Origin: Heliopora coerulea
Taxonomy: Eukaryota > Cnidaria > Anthozoa > Scleralcyonacea > Helioporidae
Direction of reading: 5' to 3'
Length of the DNA stretch: 64,000 nucleotides
Assembly: GCA_030142905.1 (NCBI GenBank)
Contig: JASJOG010000512.1
Coordinates: 1 to 64,000 of the forward strand
Part shown: positions 52,453-64,000 of the stretch, piece after piece
How the letters are laid out: each line of letters starts with the position of its first letter
Numbering within the stretch: the stretch's first letter is position 1
Position numbers and translations under genes: made by a program
The notes under the pieces: model-generated
Databases searched by the model: none
What the model saw: the letters and a program-made list of their open reading frames with translations, nothing else
What the model was told of the DNA's origin: nothing

Positions 52453-53643
52453 GTAATTCTTTACACTCAATTTTATTCACTGTAAGTGATCATCGCAGCA
52501 CGAAGCGTTTCCATAAAATACCACTGCTTACATCCCTCCCTCACTTTTCTTTCTGTTTCGAGCTCTTCTGAGAAAATTTTAATCCTTGCCGTTCTATACG
52601 AACAGAAAAATAAAGATGGATGTAAAACCGAATCAAGTGAGATTTCTCTTACTGAAAGCACTTCAGGTTTAAGTTATCATTACGTTCGATGTTAATCTTC
52701 GTCCCGCCGCAAAGAAATTCTTCACTCCCTATATAGTTTCACTGTAAAGGACATTTAAATTAGATGTCAAATTACCAGACGAAAACATTGTTTCTCATCG
52801 ATGTAAGTGGTTAATGAACGATAACAAGAATCCGTTCTACTTTTATCGTCATTTTTTCAAATGTCATCAAACAATTAATCTTCGAACTACATTTCTTGAA
52901 CATCCGGGAAAAGGTGGACGGATAAAAGCCTCCTCATTTCTGCAAAATTGATGCGACACTTTATCGCCGATTATTCAATTAACTCGATCTTTCAACGGCT
53001 AAGCGGTGGTGAGGACTTTCTAAAATCACCAAATTTAAAACAAGTCCACGTCACTTTTTCTTGTAAGAGGACAACAACGAGAAGAAACTGGCCTGTTTCC
53101 GAAACTTTCCACTGCAAAGGAACTTTTTCTGTTATTTACTATTCCTAAAACGAGGAGAGGTCTCTCGCCAAACAAAGTTACGTTCCTAAATGTAACTTAT
53201 AATTATGTAAATTTACACTATCCAGGAACAATCAGAATTTTATTAATTTACTCTACATAAGCATGGACGCTTTTCCTACCTAAAAGGAAAGGTCCCACCG
53301 CGAAAAGGTTACTCAGCATGTAATCTTTACCTTTCCTTACCAGCAATCCATATTCTATTTTATAAGGGCGACGACCGTTATTTCTATCCTGCTGATGGTC
53401 AAAATCTTTCAGTACAAATTAATTACGACAAGTATATTCTAAAGAAGCCAAACAACAGTTGAAACAGGAGAAACGCTGTATCTAGTGAGCTTTAAAGTGC
53501 ACGCAATTAATCCGCATATTTTCTTCGAATTTTTCGGTTTAATCGATCTTAAAAAGTTCGTCACACCACTAGATCTTTGCAGTTGTTCCTATTCATTCTA
53601 CATTCTTATCAAATCTACACGTATAATTATTTTTACCTTTTAG

Positions 53644-53763
53644 ACATAGACGAATGTAAGAATACAAGTGTTTGTCATTCGAATGCTTCCTGCACTAACT
53701 CTAATGGATCGTTTAGCTGTGCATGCAACACAGGATTCACAGGAGATGGAAAAAACTGCACCG
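53644..53763 (+). CDS. Calcium-binding EGF exon 12 (type B)
   Basis: GKNC form. The intron before it carries the type A marker AAATCTTTCAG, so this unit is a mosaic. Confidence 0.87.
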
Positions 53764-54954
53764 GTAATTCTTTACACTCAATTTTATTCACTGTAAGTGA
53801 TCATCGCAGCACGAAGCGTTTCCATAAAATACCACTGCTTACATCCCTCCCTCACTTTTCTTTCTGTTTCGAGCTCTTCTGAGAAAATTTTAATCCTTGC
53901 CGTTCTATACGAACAGAAAAATAAAGATGGATGTAAAACCGAATCAAGTGAGATTTCTCTTACTGAAAGCACTTCAGGTTTAAGTTATCATTACGTTCGA
54001 TGTTAATCTTCGTCCCGCCGCAAAGAAATTCTTCACTCCCTATATAGTTTCACTGTAAAGGACATTTAAATTAGATGTCAAATTACCAGACGAAAACATT
54101 GTTTCTCATCGATGTAAGTGGTTAATGAACGATAACAAGAATCCGTTCTACTTTTATCGTCATTTTTTCAAATGTCATCAAACAATTAATCTTCGAACTA
54201 CATTTCTTGAACATCCGGGAAAAGGTGGACGGATAAAAGCCTCCTCATTTCTGCAAAATTGATGCGACACTTTATCGCCGATTATTCAATTAACTCGATC
54301 TTTCAACGGCTAAGCGGTGGTGAGGACTTTCTAAAATCACCAAATTTAAAACAAGTCCACGTCACTTTTTCTTGTAAGAGGACAACAACGAGAAGAAACT
54401 GGCCTGTTTCCGAAACTTTCCACTGCAAAGGAACTTTTTCTGTTATTTACTATTCCTAAAACGAGGAGAGGTCTCTCGCCAAACAAAGTTACGTTCCTAA
54501 ATGTAACTTATAATTATGTAAATTTACACTATCCAGGAACAATCAGAATTTTATTAATTTACTCTACATAAGCATGGACGCTTTTCCTACCTAAAAGGAA
54601 AGGTCCCACCGCGAAAAGGTTACTCAGCATGTAATCTTTACCTTTCCTTACCAGCAATCCATATTCTATTTTATAAGGGCGACGACCGTTATTTCTATCC
54701 TGCTGATGGTCAAAATCCTTCAGTACAAATTAATTACGACAAGTATATTCTAAAGAAGCCAAACAACAGTTGAAACAGGAGAAACGCTGTATCTAGTGAG
54801 CTTTAAAGTGCACGCAATTAATCCGCATATTTTCTTCGAATTTTTCGGTTTAATCGATCTTAAAAAGTTCGTCACACCACTAGATCTTTGCAGTTGTTCC
54901 TATTCATTCTACATTCTTATCAAATCTACACGTATAATTATTTTTACCTTTTAG

Positions 54955-55074
54955 ACATAGACGAATGTAAGAATACAAGTGTTTGTCATTCGAATGCTTC
55001 CTGCACTAACTCTAATGGATCGTTTAGCTGTGCATGCAACACAGGATTCACAGGAGATGGAAAAAACTGCACCG
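54955..55074 (+). CDS. Calcium-binding EGF exon 13 (type B)
   Basis: GKNC form. The intron after it has the type A marker AATTAAATGTC (55380). Confidence 0.87.
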
Positions 55075-56265
55075 GTAATTCTTTACACTCAATTTTATTC
55101 ACTGTAAGTGATCATCGCAGCACGAAGCGTTTCCATAAAATACCACTGCTTACATCCCTCCCTCACTTTTCTTTCTGTTTCGAGCTCTTCTGAGAAAATT
55201 TTAATCCTTGCCGTTCTATACGAACAGAAAAATAAAGATGGATGTAAAACCGAATCAAGTGAGATTTCTCTTACTGAAAGCACTTCAGGTTTAAGTTATC
55301 ATTACGTTCGATGTTAATCTTCGTCCCGCCGCAAAGAAATTCTTCACTCCCTATATAGTTTCACTGTAAAGGACATTTAAATTAAATGTCAAATTACCAG
55401 ACGAAAACATTGTTTCTCATCGATGTAAGTGGTTAATGAACGATAACAAGAATCCGTTCTACTTTTATCGTCATTTTTTCAAATGTCATCAAACAATTAA
55501 TCTTCGAACTACATTTCTTGAACATCCGGGAAAAGGTGGACGGATAAAAGCCTCCTCATTTCTGCAAAATTGATGCGACACTTTATCGCCGATTATTCAA
55601 TTAACTCGATCTTTCAACGGCTAAGCGGTGGTGAGGACTTTCTAAAATCACCAAATTTAAAACAAGTCCACGTCACTTTTTCTTGTAAGAGGACAACAAC
55701 GAGAAGAAACTGGCCTGTTTCCGAAACTTTCCACTGCAAAGGAACTTTTTCTGTTATTTACTATTCCTAAAACGAGGAGAGGTCTCTCGCCAAACAAAGT
55801 TACGTTCCTAAATGTAACTTATAATTATGTAAATTTACACTATCCAGGAACAATCAGAATTTTATTAATTTACTCTACATAAGCATGGACGCTTTTCCTA
55901 CCTAAAAGGAAAGGTCCCACCGCGAAAAGGTTACTCAGCATGTAATCTTTACCTTTCCTTACCAGCAATCCATATTCTATTTTATAAGGGCGACGACCGT
56001 TATTTCTATCCTGCTGATGGTCAAAATCCTTCAGTACAAATTAATTACGACAAGTATATTCTAAAGAAGCCAAACAACAGTTGAAACAGGAGAAACGCTG
56101 TATCTAGTGAGCTTTAAAGTGCACGCAATTAATCCGCATATTTTCTTCGAATTTTTCGGTTTAATCGATCTTAAAAAGTTCGTCACACCACTAGATCTTT
56201 GCAGTTGTTCCTATTCATTCTACATTCTTATCAAATCTACACGTATAATTATTTTTACCTTTTAG

Positions 56266-56385
56266 ACATAGACGAATGTAAGAATACAAGTGTTTGTCAT
56301 TCGAATGCTTCCTGCACTAACTCTAATGGATCGTTTAGCTGTGCATGCAACACAGGATTCACAGGAGATGGAAAAAACTGCACCG
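56266..56385 (+). CDS. Calcium-binding EGF exon 14 (type B)
   Basis: GKNC form; no difference seen from exon 7. Confidence 0.87.
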
Positions 56386-57576
56386 GTAATTCTTTACACT
56401 CAATTTTATTCACTGTAAGTGATCATCGCAGCACGAAGCGTTTCCATAAAATACCACTGCTTACATCCCTCCCTCACTTTTCTTTCTGTTTCGAGCTCTT
56501 CTGAGAAAATTTTAATCCTTGCCGTTCTATACGAACAGAAAAATAAAGATGGATGTAAAACCGAATCAAGTGAGATTTCTCTTACTGAAAGCACTTCAGG
56601 TTTAAGTTATCATTACGTTCGATGTTAATCTTCGTCCCGCCGCAAAGAAATTCTTCACTCCCTATATAGTTTCACTGTAAAGGACATTTAAATTAGATGT
56701 CAAATTACCAGACGAAAACATTGTTTCTCATCGATGTAAGTGGTTAATGAACGATAACAAGAATCCGTTCTACTTTTATCGTCATTTTTTCAAATGTCAT
56801 CAAACAATTAATCTTCGAACTACATTTCTTGAACATCCGGGAAAAGGTGGACGGATAAAAGCCTCCTCATTTCTGCAAAATTGATGCGACACTTTATCGC
56901 CGATTATTCAATTAACTCGATCTTTCAACGGCTAAGCGGTGGTGAGGACTTTCTAAAATCACCAAATTTAAAACAAGTCCACGTCACTTTTTCTTGTAAG
57001 AGGACAACAACGAGAAGAAACTGGCCTGTTTCCGAAACTTTCCACTGCAAAGGAACTTTTTCTGTTATTTACTATTCCTAAAACGAGGAGAGGTCTCTCG
57101 CCAAACAAAGTTACGTTCCTAAATGTAACTTATAATTATGTAAATTTACACTATCCAGGAACAATCAGAATTTTATTAATTTACTCTACATAAGCATGGA
57201 CGCTTTTCCTACCTAAAAGGAAAGGTCCCACCGCGAAAAGGTTACTCAGCATGTAATCTTTACCTTTCCTTACCAGCAATCCATATTCTATTTTATAAGG
57301 GCGACGACCGTTATTTCTATCCTGCTGATGGTCAAAATCCTTCAGTACAAATTAATTACGACAAGTATATTCTAAAGAAGCCAAACAACAGTTGAAACAG
57401 GAGAAACGCTGTATCTAGTGAGCTTTAAAGTGCACGCAATTAATCCGCATATTTTCTTCGAATTTTTCGGTTTAATCGATCTTAAAAAGTTCGTCACACC
57501 ACTAGATCTTTGCAGTTGTTCCTATTCATTCTACATTCTTATCAAATCTACACGTATAATTATTTTTACCTTTTAG

Positions 57577-57696
57577 ACATAGACGAATGTAAGAATACAA
57601 GTGTTTGTCATTCGAATGCTTCCTGCACTAACTCTAATGGATCGTTTAGCTGTGCATGCAACACAGGATTCACAGGAGATGGAAAAAACTGCACCG
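57577..57696 (+). CDS. Calcium-binding EGF exon 15 (type B)
   Basis: GKNC form; no difference seen from exon 7. Confidence 0.87.
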
Positions 57697-58887
57697 GTAA
57701 TTCTTTACACTCAATTTTATTCACTGTAAGTGATCATCGCAGCACGAAGCGTTTCCATAAAATACCACTGCTTACATCCCTCCCTCACTTTTCTTTCTGT
57801 TTCGAGCTCTTCTGAGAAAATTTTAATCCTTGCCGTTCTATACGAACAGAAAAATAAAGATGGATGTAAAACCGAATCAAGTGAGATTTCTCTTACTGAA
57901 AGCACTTCAGGTTTAAGTTATCATTACGTTCGATGTTAATCTTCGTCCCGCCGCAAAGAAATTCTTCACTCCCTATATAGTTTCACTGTAAAGGACATTT
58001 AAATTAGATGTCAAATTACCAGACGAAAACATTGTTTCTCATCGATGTAAGTGGTTAATGAACGATAACAAGAATCCGTTCTACTTTTATCGTCATTTTT
58101 TCAAATGTCATCAAACAATTAATCTTCGAACTACATTTCTTGAACATCCGGGAAAAGGTGGACGGATAAAAGCCTCCTCATTTCTGCAAAATTGATGCGA
58201 CACTTTATCGCCGATTATTCAATTAACTCGATCTTTCAACGGCTAAGCGGTGGTGAGGACTTTCTAAAATCACCAAATTTAAAACAAGTCCACGTCACTT
58301 TTTCTTGTAAGAGGACAACAACGAGAAGAAACTGGCCTGTTTCCGAAACTTTCCACTGCAAAGGAACTTTTTCTGTTATTTACTATTCCTAAAACGAGGA
58401 GAGGTCTCTCGCCAAACAAAGTTACGTTCCTAAATGTAACTTATAATTATGTAAATTTACACTATCCAGGAACAATCAGAATTTTATTAATTTACTCTAC
58501 ATAAGCATGGACGCTTTTCCTACCTAAAAGGAAAGGTCCCACCGCGAAAAGGTTACTCAGCATGTAATCTTTACCTTTCCTTACCAGCAATCCATATTCT
58601 ATTTTATAAGGGCGACGACCGTTATTTCTATCCTGCTGATGGTCAAAATCTTTCAGTACAAATTAATTACGACAAGTATATTCTAAAGAAGCCAAACAAC
58701 AGTTGAAACAGGAGAAACGCTGTATCTAGTGAGCTTTAAAGTGCACGCAATTAATCCGCATATTTTCTTCGAATTTTTCGGTTTAATCGATCTTAAAAAG
58801 TTCGTCACACCACTAGATCTTTGCAGTTGTTCCTATTCATTCTACATTCTTATCAAATCTACACGTATAATTATTTTTACCTTTTAG

Positions 58888-59007
58888 ACATAGACGAATG
58901 TAAGAATACAAGTGTTTGTCATTCGAATGCTTCCTGCACTAACTCTAATGGATCGTTTAGCTGTGCATGCAACACAGGATTCACAGGAGATGGAAAAAAC
59001 TGCACCG
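58888..59007 (+). CDS. Calcium-binding EGF exon 16 (type B)
   Basis: GKNC form. The intron before it carries the type A marker AAATCTTTCAG and the one after it a private ATGTTAAACTTCG variant (59245). Confidence 0.87.
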
Positions 59008-60198
59008 GTAATTCTTTACACTCAATTTTATTCACTGTAAGTGATCATCGCAGCACGAAGCGTTTCCATAAAATACCACTGCTTACATCCCTCCCTCACT
59101 TTTCTTTCTGTTTCGAGCTCTTCTGAGAAAATTTTAATCCTTGCCGTTCTATACGAACAGAAAAATAAAGATGGATGTAAAACCGAATCAAGTGAGATTT
59201 CTCTTACTGAAAGCACTTCAGGTTTAAGTTATCATTACGTTCGATGTTAAACTTCGTCCCGCCGCAAAGAAATTCTTCACTCCCTATATAGTTTCACTGT
59301 AAAGGACATTTAAATTAGATGTCAAATTACCAGACGAAAACATTGTTTCTCATCGATGTAAGTGGTTAATGAACGATAACAAGAATCCGTTCTACTTTTA
59401 TCGTCATTTTTTCAAATGTCATCAAACAATTAATCTTCGAACTACATTTCTTGAACATCCGGGAAAAGGTGGACGGATAAAAGCCTCCTCATTTCTGCAA
59501 AATTGATGCGACACTTTATCGCCGATTATTCAATTAACTCGATCTTTCAACGGCTAAGCGGTGGTGAGGACTTTCTAAAATCACCAAATTTAAAACAAGT
59601 CCACGTCACTTTTTCTTGTAAGAGGACAACAACGAGAAGAAACTGGCCTGTTTCCGAAACTTTCCACTGCAAAGGAACTTTTTCTGTTATTTACTATTCC
59701 TAAAACGAGGAGAGGTCTCTCGCCAAACAAAGTTACGTTCCTAAATGTAACTTATAATTATGTAAATTTACACTATCCAGGAACAATCAGAATTTTATTA
59801 ATTTACTCTACATAAGCATGGACGCTTTTCCTACCTAAAAGGAAAGGTCCCACCGCGAAAAGGTTACTCAGCATGTAATCTTTACCTTTCCTTACCAGCA
59901 ATCCATATTCTATTTTATAAGGGCGACGACCGTTATTTCTATCCTGCTGATGGTCAAAATCCTTCAGTACAAATTAATTACGACAAGTATATTCTAAAGA
60001 AGCCAAACAACAGTTGAAACAGGAGAAACGCTGTATCTAGTGAGCTTTAAAGTGCACGCAATTAATCCGCATATTTTCTTCGAATTTTTCGGTTTAATCG
60101 ATCTTAAAAAGTTCGTCACACCACTAGATCTTTGCAGTTGTTCCTATTCATTCTACATTCTTATCAAATCTACACGTATAATTATTTTTACCTTTTAG

Positions 60199-60318
60199 AC
60201 ATAGACGAATGTAAGAATACAAGTGTTTGTCATTCGAATGCTTCCTGCACTAACTCTAATGGATCGTTTAGCTGTGCATGCAACACAGGATTCACAGGAG
60301 ATGGAAAAAACTGCACCG
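60199..60318 (+). CDS. Calcium-binding EGF exon 17 (type B)
   Basis: GKNC form. The following intron has AATTAAATGTC and GGACTGATAA variants shared with the next unit. Confidence 0.87.
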
Positions 60319-61509
60319 GTAATTCTTTACACTCAATTTTATTCACTGTAAGTGATCATCGCAGCACGAAGCGTTTCCATAAAATACCACTGCTTACATC
60401 CCTCCCTCACTTTTCTTTCTGTTTCGAGCTCTTCTGAGAAAATTTTAATCCTTGCCGTTCTATACGAACAGAAAAATAAAGATGGATGTAAAACCGAATC
60501 AAGTGAGATTTCTCTTACTGAAAGCACTTCAGGTTTAAGTTATCATTACGTTCGATGTTAATCTTCGTCCCGCCGCAAAGAAATTCTTCACTCCCTATAT
60601 AGTTTCACTGTAAAGGACATTTAAATTAAATGTCAAATTACCAGACGAAAACATTGTTTCTCATCGATGTAAGTGGTTAATGAACGATAACAAGAATCCG
60701 TTCTACTTTTATCGTCATTTTTTCAAATGTCATCAAACAATTAATCTTCGAACTACATTTCTTGAACATCCGGGAAAAGGTGGACTGATAAAAGCCTCCT
60801 CATTTCTGCAAAATTGATGCGACACTTTATCGCCGATTATTCAATTAACTCGATCTTTCAACGGCTAAGCGGTGGTGAGGACTTTCTAAAATCACCAAAT
60901 TTAAAACAAGTCCACGTCACTTTTTCTTGTAAGAGGACAACAACGAGAAGAAACTGGCCTGTTTGCGAAACTTTCCACTGCAAAGGAACTTTTTCTGTTA
61001 TTTACTATTCCTAAAACGAGGAGAGGTCTCTCGCCAAACAAAGTTACGTTCCTAAATGTAACTTATAATTATGTAAATTTACACTATCCAGGAACAATCA
61101 GAATTTTATTAATTTACTCTACATAAGCATGGACGCTTTTCCTACCTAAAAGGAAAGGTCCCACCGCGAAAAGGTTACTCAGCATGTAATCTTTACCTTT
61201 CCTTACCAGCAATCCATATTCTATTTTATAAGGGCGACGACCGTTATTTCTATCCTGCTGATGGTCAAAATCCTTCAGTACAAATTAATTACGACAAGTA
61301 TATTCTAAAGAAGCCAAACAACAGTTGAAACAGGAGAAACGCTGTATCTAGTGAGCTTTAAAGTGCACGCAATTAATCCGCATATTTTCTTCGAATTTTT
61401 CGGTTTAATCGATCTTAAAAAGTTCGTCACACCACTAGATCTTTGCAGTTGTTCCTATTCATTCTACATTCTTATCAAATCTACACGTATAATTATTTTT
61501 TCCTTTTAG

Positions 61510-61629
61510 ACGTAGACGAATGTAAGAATACAAGTGTTTGTCATTCGAATGCTTCCTGCACTAACTCTAATGGATCGTTTAGCTGTGCATGCAACACAGG
61601 ATTCACAGGAGATGGAAAAAACTGCACCG
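61510..61629 (+). CDS. Calcium-binding EGF exon 18 (variant DVDEC)
   Basis: It encodes DVDEC in place of DIDEC. The acceptor tract is TTTTTTCCTTTTAG, one base different from the other units. The intron holds further private changes, as expected near the edge of a homogenised array. Confidence 0.87.
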
Positions 61630-62820
61630 GTAATTCTTTACACTCAATTTTATTCACTGTAAGTGATCATCGCAGCACGAAGCGTTTCCATAAAATACCA
61701 CTGCTTACATCCCTCCCTCACTTTTCTTTCTGTTTCGAGCTCTTCTGAGAAAATTTTAATCCTTGCCGTTCTATACGAACAGAAAAATAAAGATGGATTT
61801 AAAACCGAATCAAGTGAGATTTCTCTTACTGAAAGCACTTCAGGTTTAAGTTATCATTACGTTCGATGTTAATCTTCGTCCCGCCGCAAAGAAATTCTTC
61901 ACTCCCTATATAGTTTCACTGTAAAGGACATTTAAATTAAATGTCAAATTACCAGACGAAAACATTGTTTCTCATCGATGTAAGTGGTTAATGAACGATA
62001 ACAAGAATCCGTTCTACTTTTATCGTCATTTTTTCAAATGTCATCAAACAATTAATCTTCGAACTACATTTCTTGAACATCCGGGAAAAGGTGGACTGAT
62101 AAAAGCGTCCTCATTTCTGCAAAATTGATGCGACACTTTATCGCCGATTATTCAATTAACTCGATCTTTCAACGGCTAAGCGGTGGTGAGGACTTTCTAA
62201 AATCACCAAATTTAAAACAAGTCCACGTCACTTTTTCTTGTAAGAGGACAACAACGAGAAGAAACTGGCCTGTTTGCGAAACTTTCCACTGCAAAGGAAC
62301 TTTTTCTGTTATTTACTATTCCTAAAACGAGGAGAGGTCTCTCGCCAAACAAAGTTACGTTCCTAAATGTAACTTATAATTATGTAAATTTACACTATCC
62401 AGGAACAATCAGAATTTTATTAATTTACTCTACATAAGCATGGACGCTTTTCCTACCTAAAAGGAAAGGTCCCACCGCGAAAAGGTTACTCAGCATGTAA
62501 TCTTTACCTTTCCTTACCAGCAATCCATATTCTATTTTATAAGGGCGACGACCGTTATTTCTATCCTGCTGATGGTCAAAATCCTTCAGTACAAATTAAT
62601 TACGACAAGTATATTCTAAAGAAGCCAAACAACAGTTGAAACAGGAGAAACGCTGTATCTAGTGAGCTTTAAAGTGCACGCAATTAATCCGCATATTTTC
62701 TTCGAATTTTTCGGTTTAATCGATCTTAAAAAGTTCGTCACACCACCAGATCTTTGCAGTTGTTCCTATTCATTCTACATTCTTATCAAATCTACACGTA
62801 TAATTATTTTTACCTTTTAG

Positions 62821-62940
62821 ACATAGACGAATGTAAGAATACAAGTGTTTGTCATTCGAATGCTTCCTGCACTAACTCTAATGGATCGTTTAGCTGTGCA
62901 TGCAACACAGGATTCACAGGAGATGGAAAAAACTGCACCG
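62821..62940 (+). CDS. Calcium-binding EGF exon 19 (type B)
   Basis: Last exon in the window. It has the GKNC codons but the type A marker TCTTTGCACTC just after the donor, so it is a mosaic unit close to the array edge. Confidence 0.87.
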
Positions 62941-63330
62941 GTAATTCTTTGCACTCAATTTTATTCACTGTAAGTGATCATCGCAGCACGAAGCGTTTCC
63001 ATAAAATACCACTGCTTACATCCCTCCCTCACTTTTCTTTCTGTTTCGAGCTCTTCTGAGAAAATTTTAATCCTTGCCGTTCTATACGAACAGAAAAATA
63101 AAGATGGATGTAAAACCGAATCAAGTGAGATTTCTCTTACTGAAAGCAATTTAGGTTTAAGTTATCATTACGTTCGATGTTGATCTTCGTCCCGCCGCAA
63201 AGAAATTCTTCACTCCCTATATAGTTTCACTGTAAAGGACATTTAAATTAAATGTCAAATTACCAGACGAAAACATTGTTTCTCATCGATGTAAGTGGTT
63301 AATGAACGATAACAAGAATCCGTTCCAATT

Positions 63331-64000
63331 TTTTCCTAATTATTACAAATGTCTTTAAACAATTAATCTTCAAACTAAATTTGGATATCCGTGAAAAGGT
63401 GGATCGAGAAAAGCCTCCCCATTTGTGTAAAATTGATAAGACACTATATAACCGGTTATTTAATTAACTCGATCTTTCAACGGCTAAGCGGTGGTGAGGA
63501 CTTTCTAAAATCACCAAATTTGAAACAAGTCCATGTCACTTTTAGTTTTCAGATTACAACAACGAGAAGAAACTGGCCTATTTCCGAAACTTTCTACTGC
63601 AAAGAAACTTTTTCTGTTATTTACTATTCCTAACACCTGAAGAGTTTTCTTATTCTTTAATTATAAGAGTTCTATAATTATATCAATTTACACTATCCAG
63701 GCACAATCAGTCTTCTATTAAATTTCTGTGTATAGCATTGATGCTTTTCCTATCTAAAAGGAAAGGTTCCACCGCGGAAAGTTTACTCAACTTGTAATCT
63801 TTACCTTTCCTTACCAGCAATCCATATTCTATTTTATAAGGGCGACGACCGTTATTTCTATCCTGCTAATAGTCAAAATCTTTCAGTACAAATTAATTAC
63901 TACAAATATATTCTAAAGAAGCCAAACAACAGTTGAAACAGGAGAAACGCTGTATCTAGTGAGCTTTAAAGTGCACGCAATTAATATGCCTATTTTCTTC
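63331..64000 (+). repeat. Diverged array unit at the right edge
   Basis: After about 63330 the intron sequence differs at many positions from the homogenised units, then continues in alignment to the end of the window. The next exon would fall just outside (about 64130). Confidence 0.8.

Larger units (their letters stand above)
45688..63330 (+). repeat. Homogenised EGF-exon tandem array, right block (about 13.5 units)
   Basis: The same 1311-bp unit, fourteen exons. Most copies carry type B markers (GKNC; GAACGATAAC; TTTATCGTCA; AATTAGATGTC). A few markers switch between copies (for example AAATCTTTCAG at 53400 and 58650, AATTAAATGTC at 55380), indicating conversion or unequal exchange between units. 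Confidence 0.93.

Noticed and set aside
45688..63330. Long regular repeat considered as a CRISPR-like or satellite array
   Set aside because: The period is 1311 bp with a spliced EGF exon in each unit; it is tandem exon duplication. No short repeat with unique spacers exists.
1..64000. Search for tRNA and rRNA genes
   Set aside because: A look at TTCGAA-type T-arm candidates (for example 7055, 11010 and 18856) found no cloverleaf, and no rRNA-like stretch was recognised.

Overview
This is eukaryotic, probably invertebrate nuclear DNA. The support is a spliced EGF-domain exon with AG/GT boundaries and phase 1-1, together with a dense nest of animal-type transposable elements: Ty3/gypsy, Penelope-like elements with GIY-YIG endonuclease, Tigger/pogo, a hAT-type MITE and a Polinton/Maverick. 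The mix would suit a cnidarian such as a coral or anemone. That assignment is inference; nothing in the window fixes the species.

Layout. 0.5-2.7 kb: a 5'-truncated, frameshifted Ty3/gypsy copy on the minus strand with a short putative LTR. 2.7-7.2 kb: non-coding, apart from a ~1 kb foldback (inverted-repeat) element at 3358-4383. 7196-12555: a Tigger element with TA target duplication, a transposase with one in-frame stop, and a divergently transcribed HIRAN-like gene. A Penelope-like element with 314-bp inverted terminal repeats and hammerhead ribozyme motifs is nested inside it. 14.4-64 kb: a tandem array in which each ~1311-bp unit holds one 120-bp calcium-binding EGF exon on the plus strand. 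I count 17 near-identical exons and two degenerate ones at the left edge.

Three insertions interrupt the array: a decayed Penelope complex (15294-21918), an 878-bp hAT-type MITE (22089-22966) and a 17.3-kb Polinton (28415-45687). Subtracting each element and one target-site copy restores exon spacings of 1312, 1310 and 1311 bp. This independently confirms the element boundaries.

The Polinton is the most interesting object. It has 310-bp terminal inverted repeats, a 6-bp target duplication, an intact chromodomain integrase, a protein-primed family B DNA polymerase with one premature stop, and a penton-like minor capsid gene. Its major capsid gene is cut short by a deletion that also removed the Walker A half of the packaging ATPase. 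It also carries two tandem fibre genes with phage-like GGxMTGDI repeats, a set of small membrane proteins and a SAP/NUMOD1-like gene. Nearly every gene starts directly at an AT-rich motif ending in AATAAATG (late-promoter-like), and GC-rich mini-repeats are scattered through genes and spacers. The element is virus-like but disabled in this copy.
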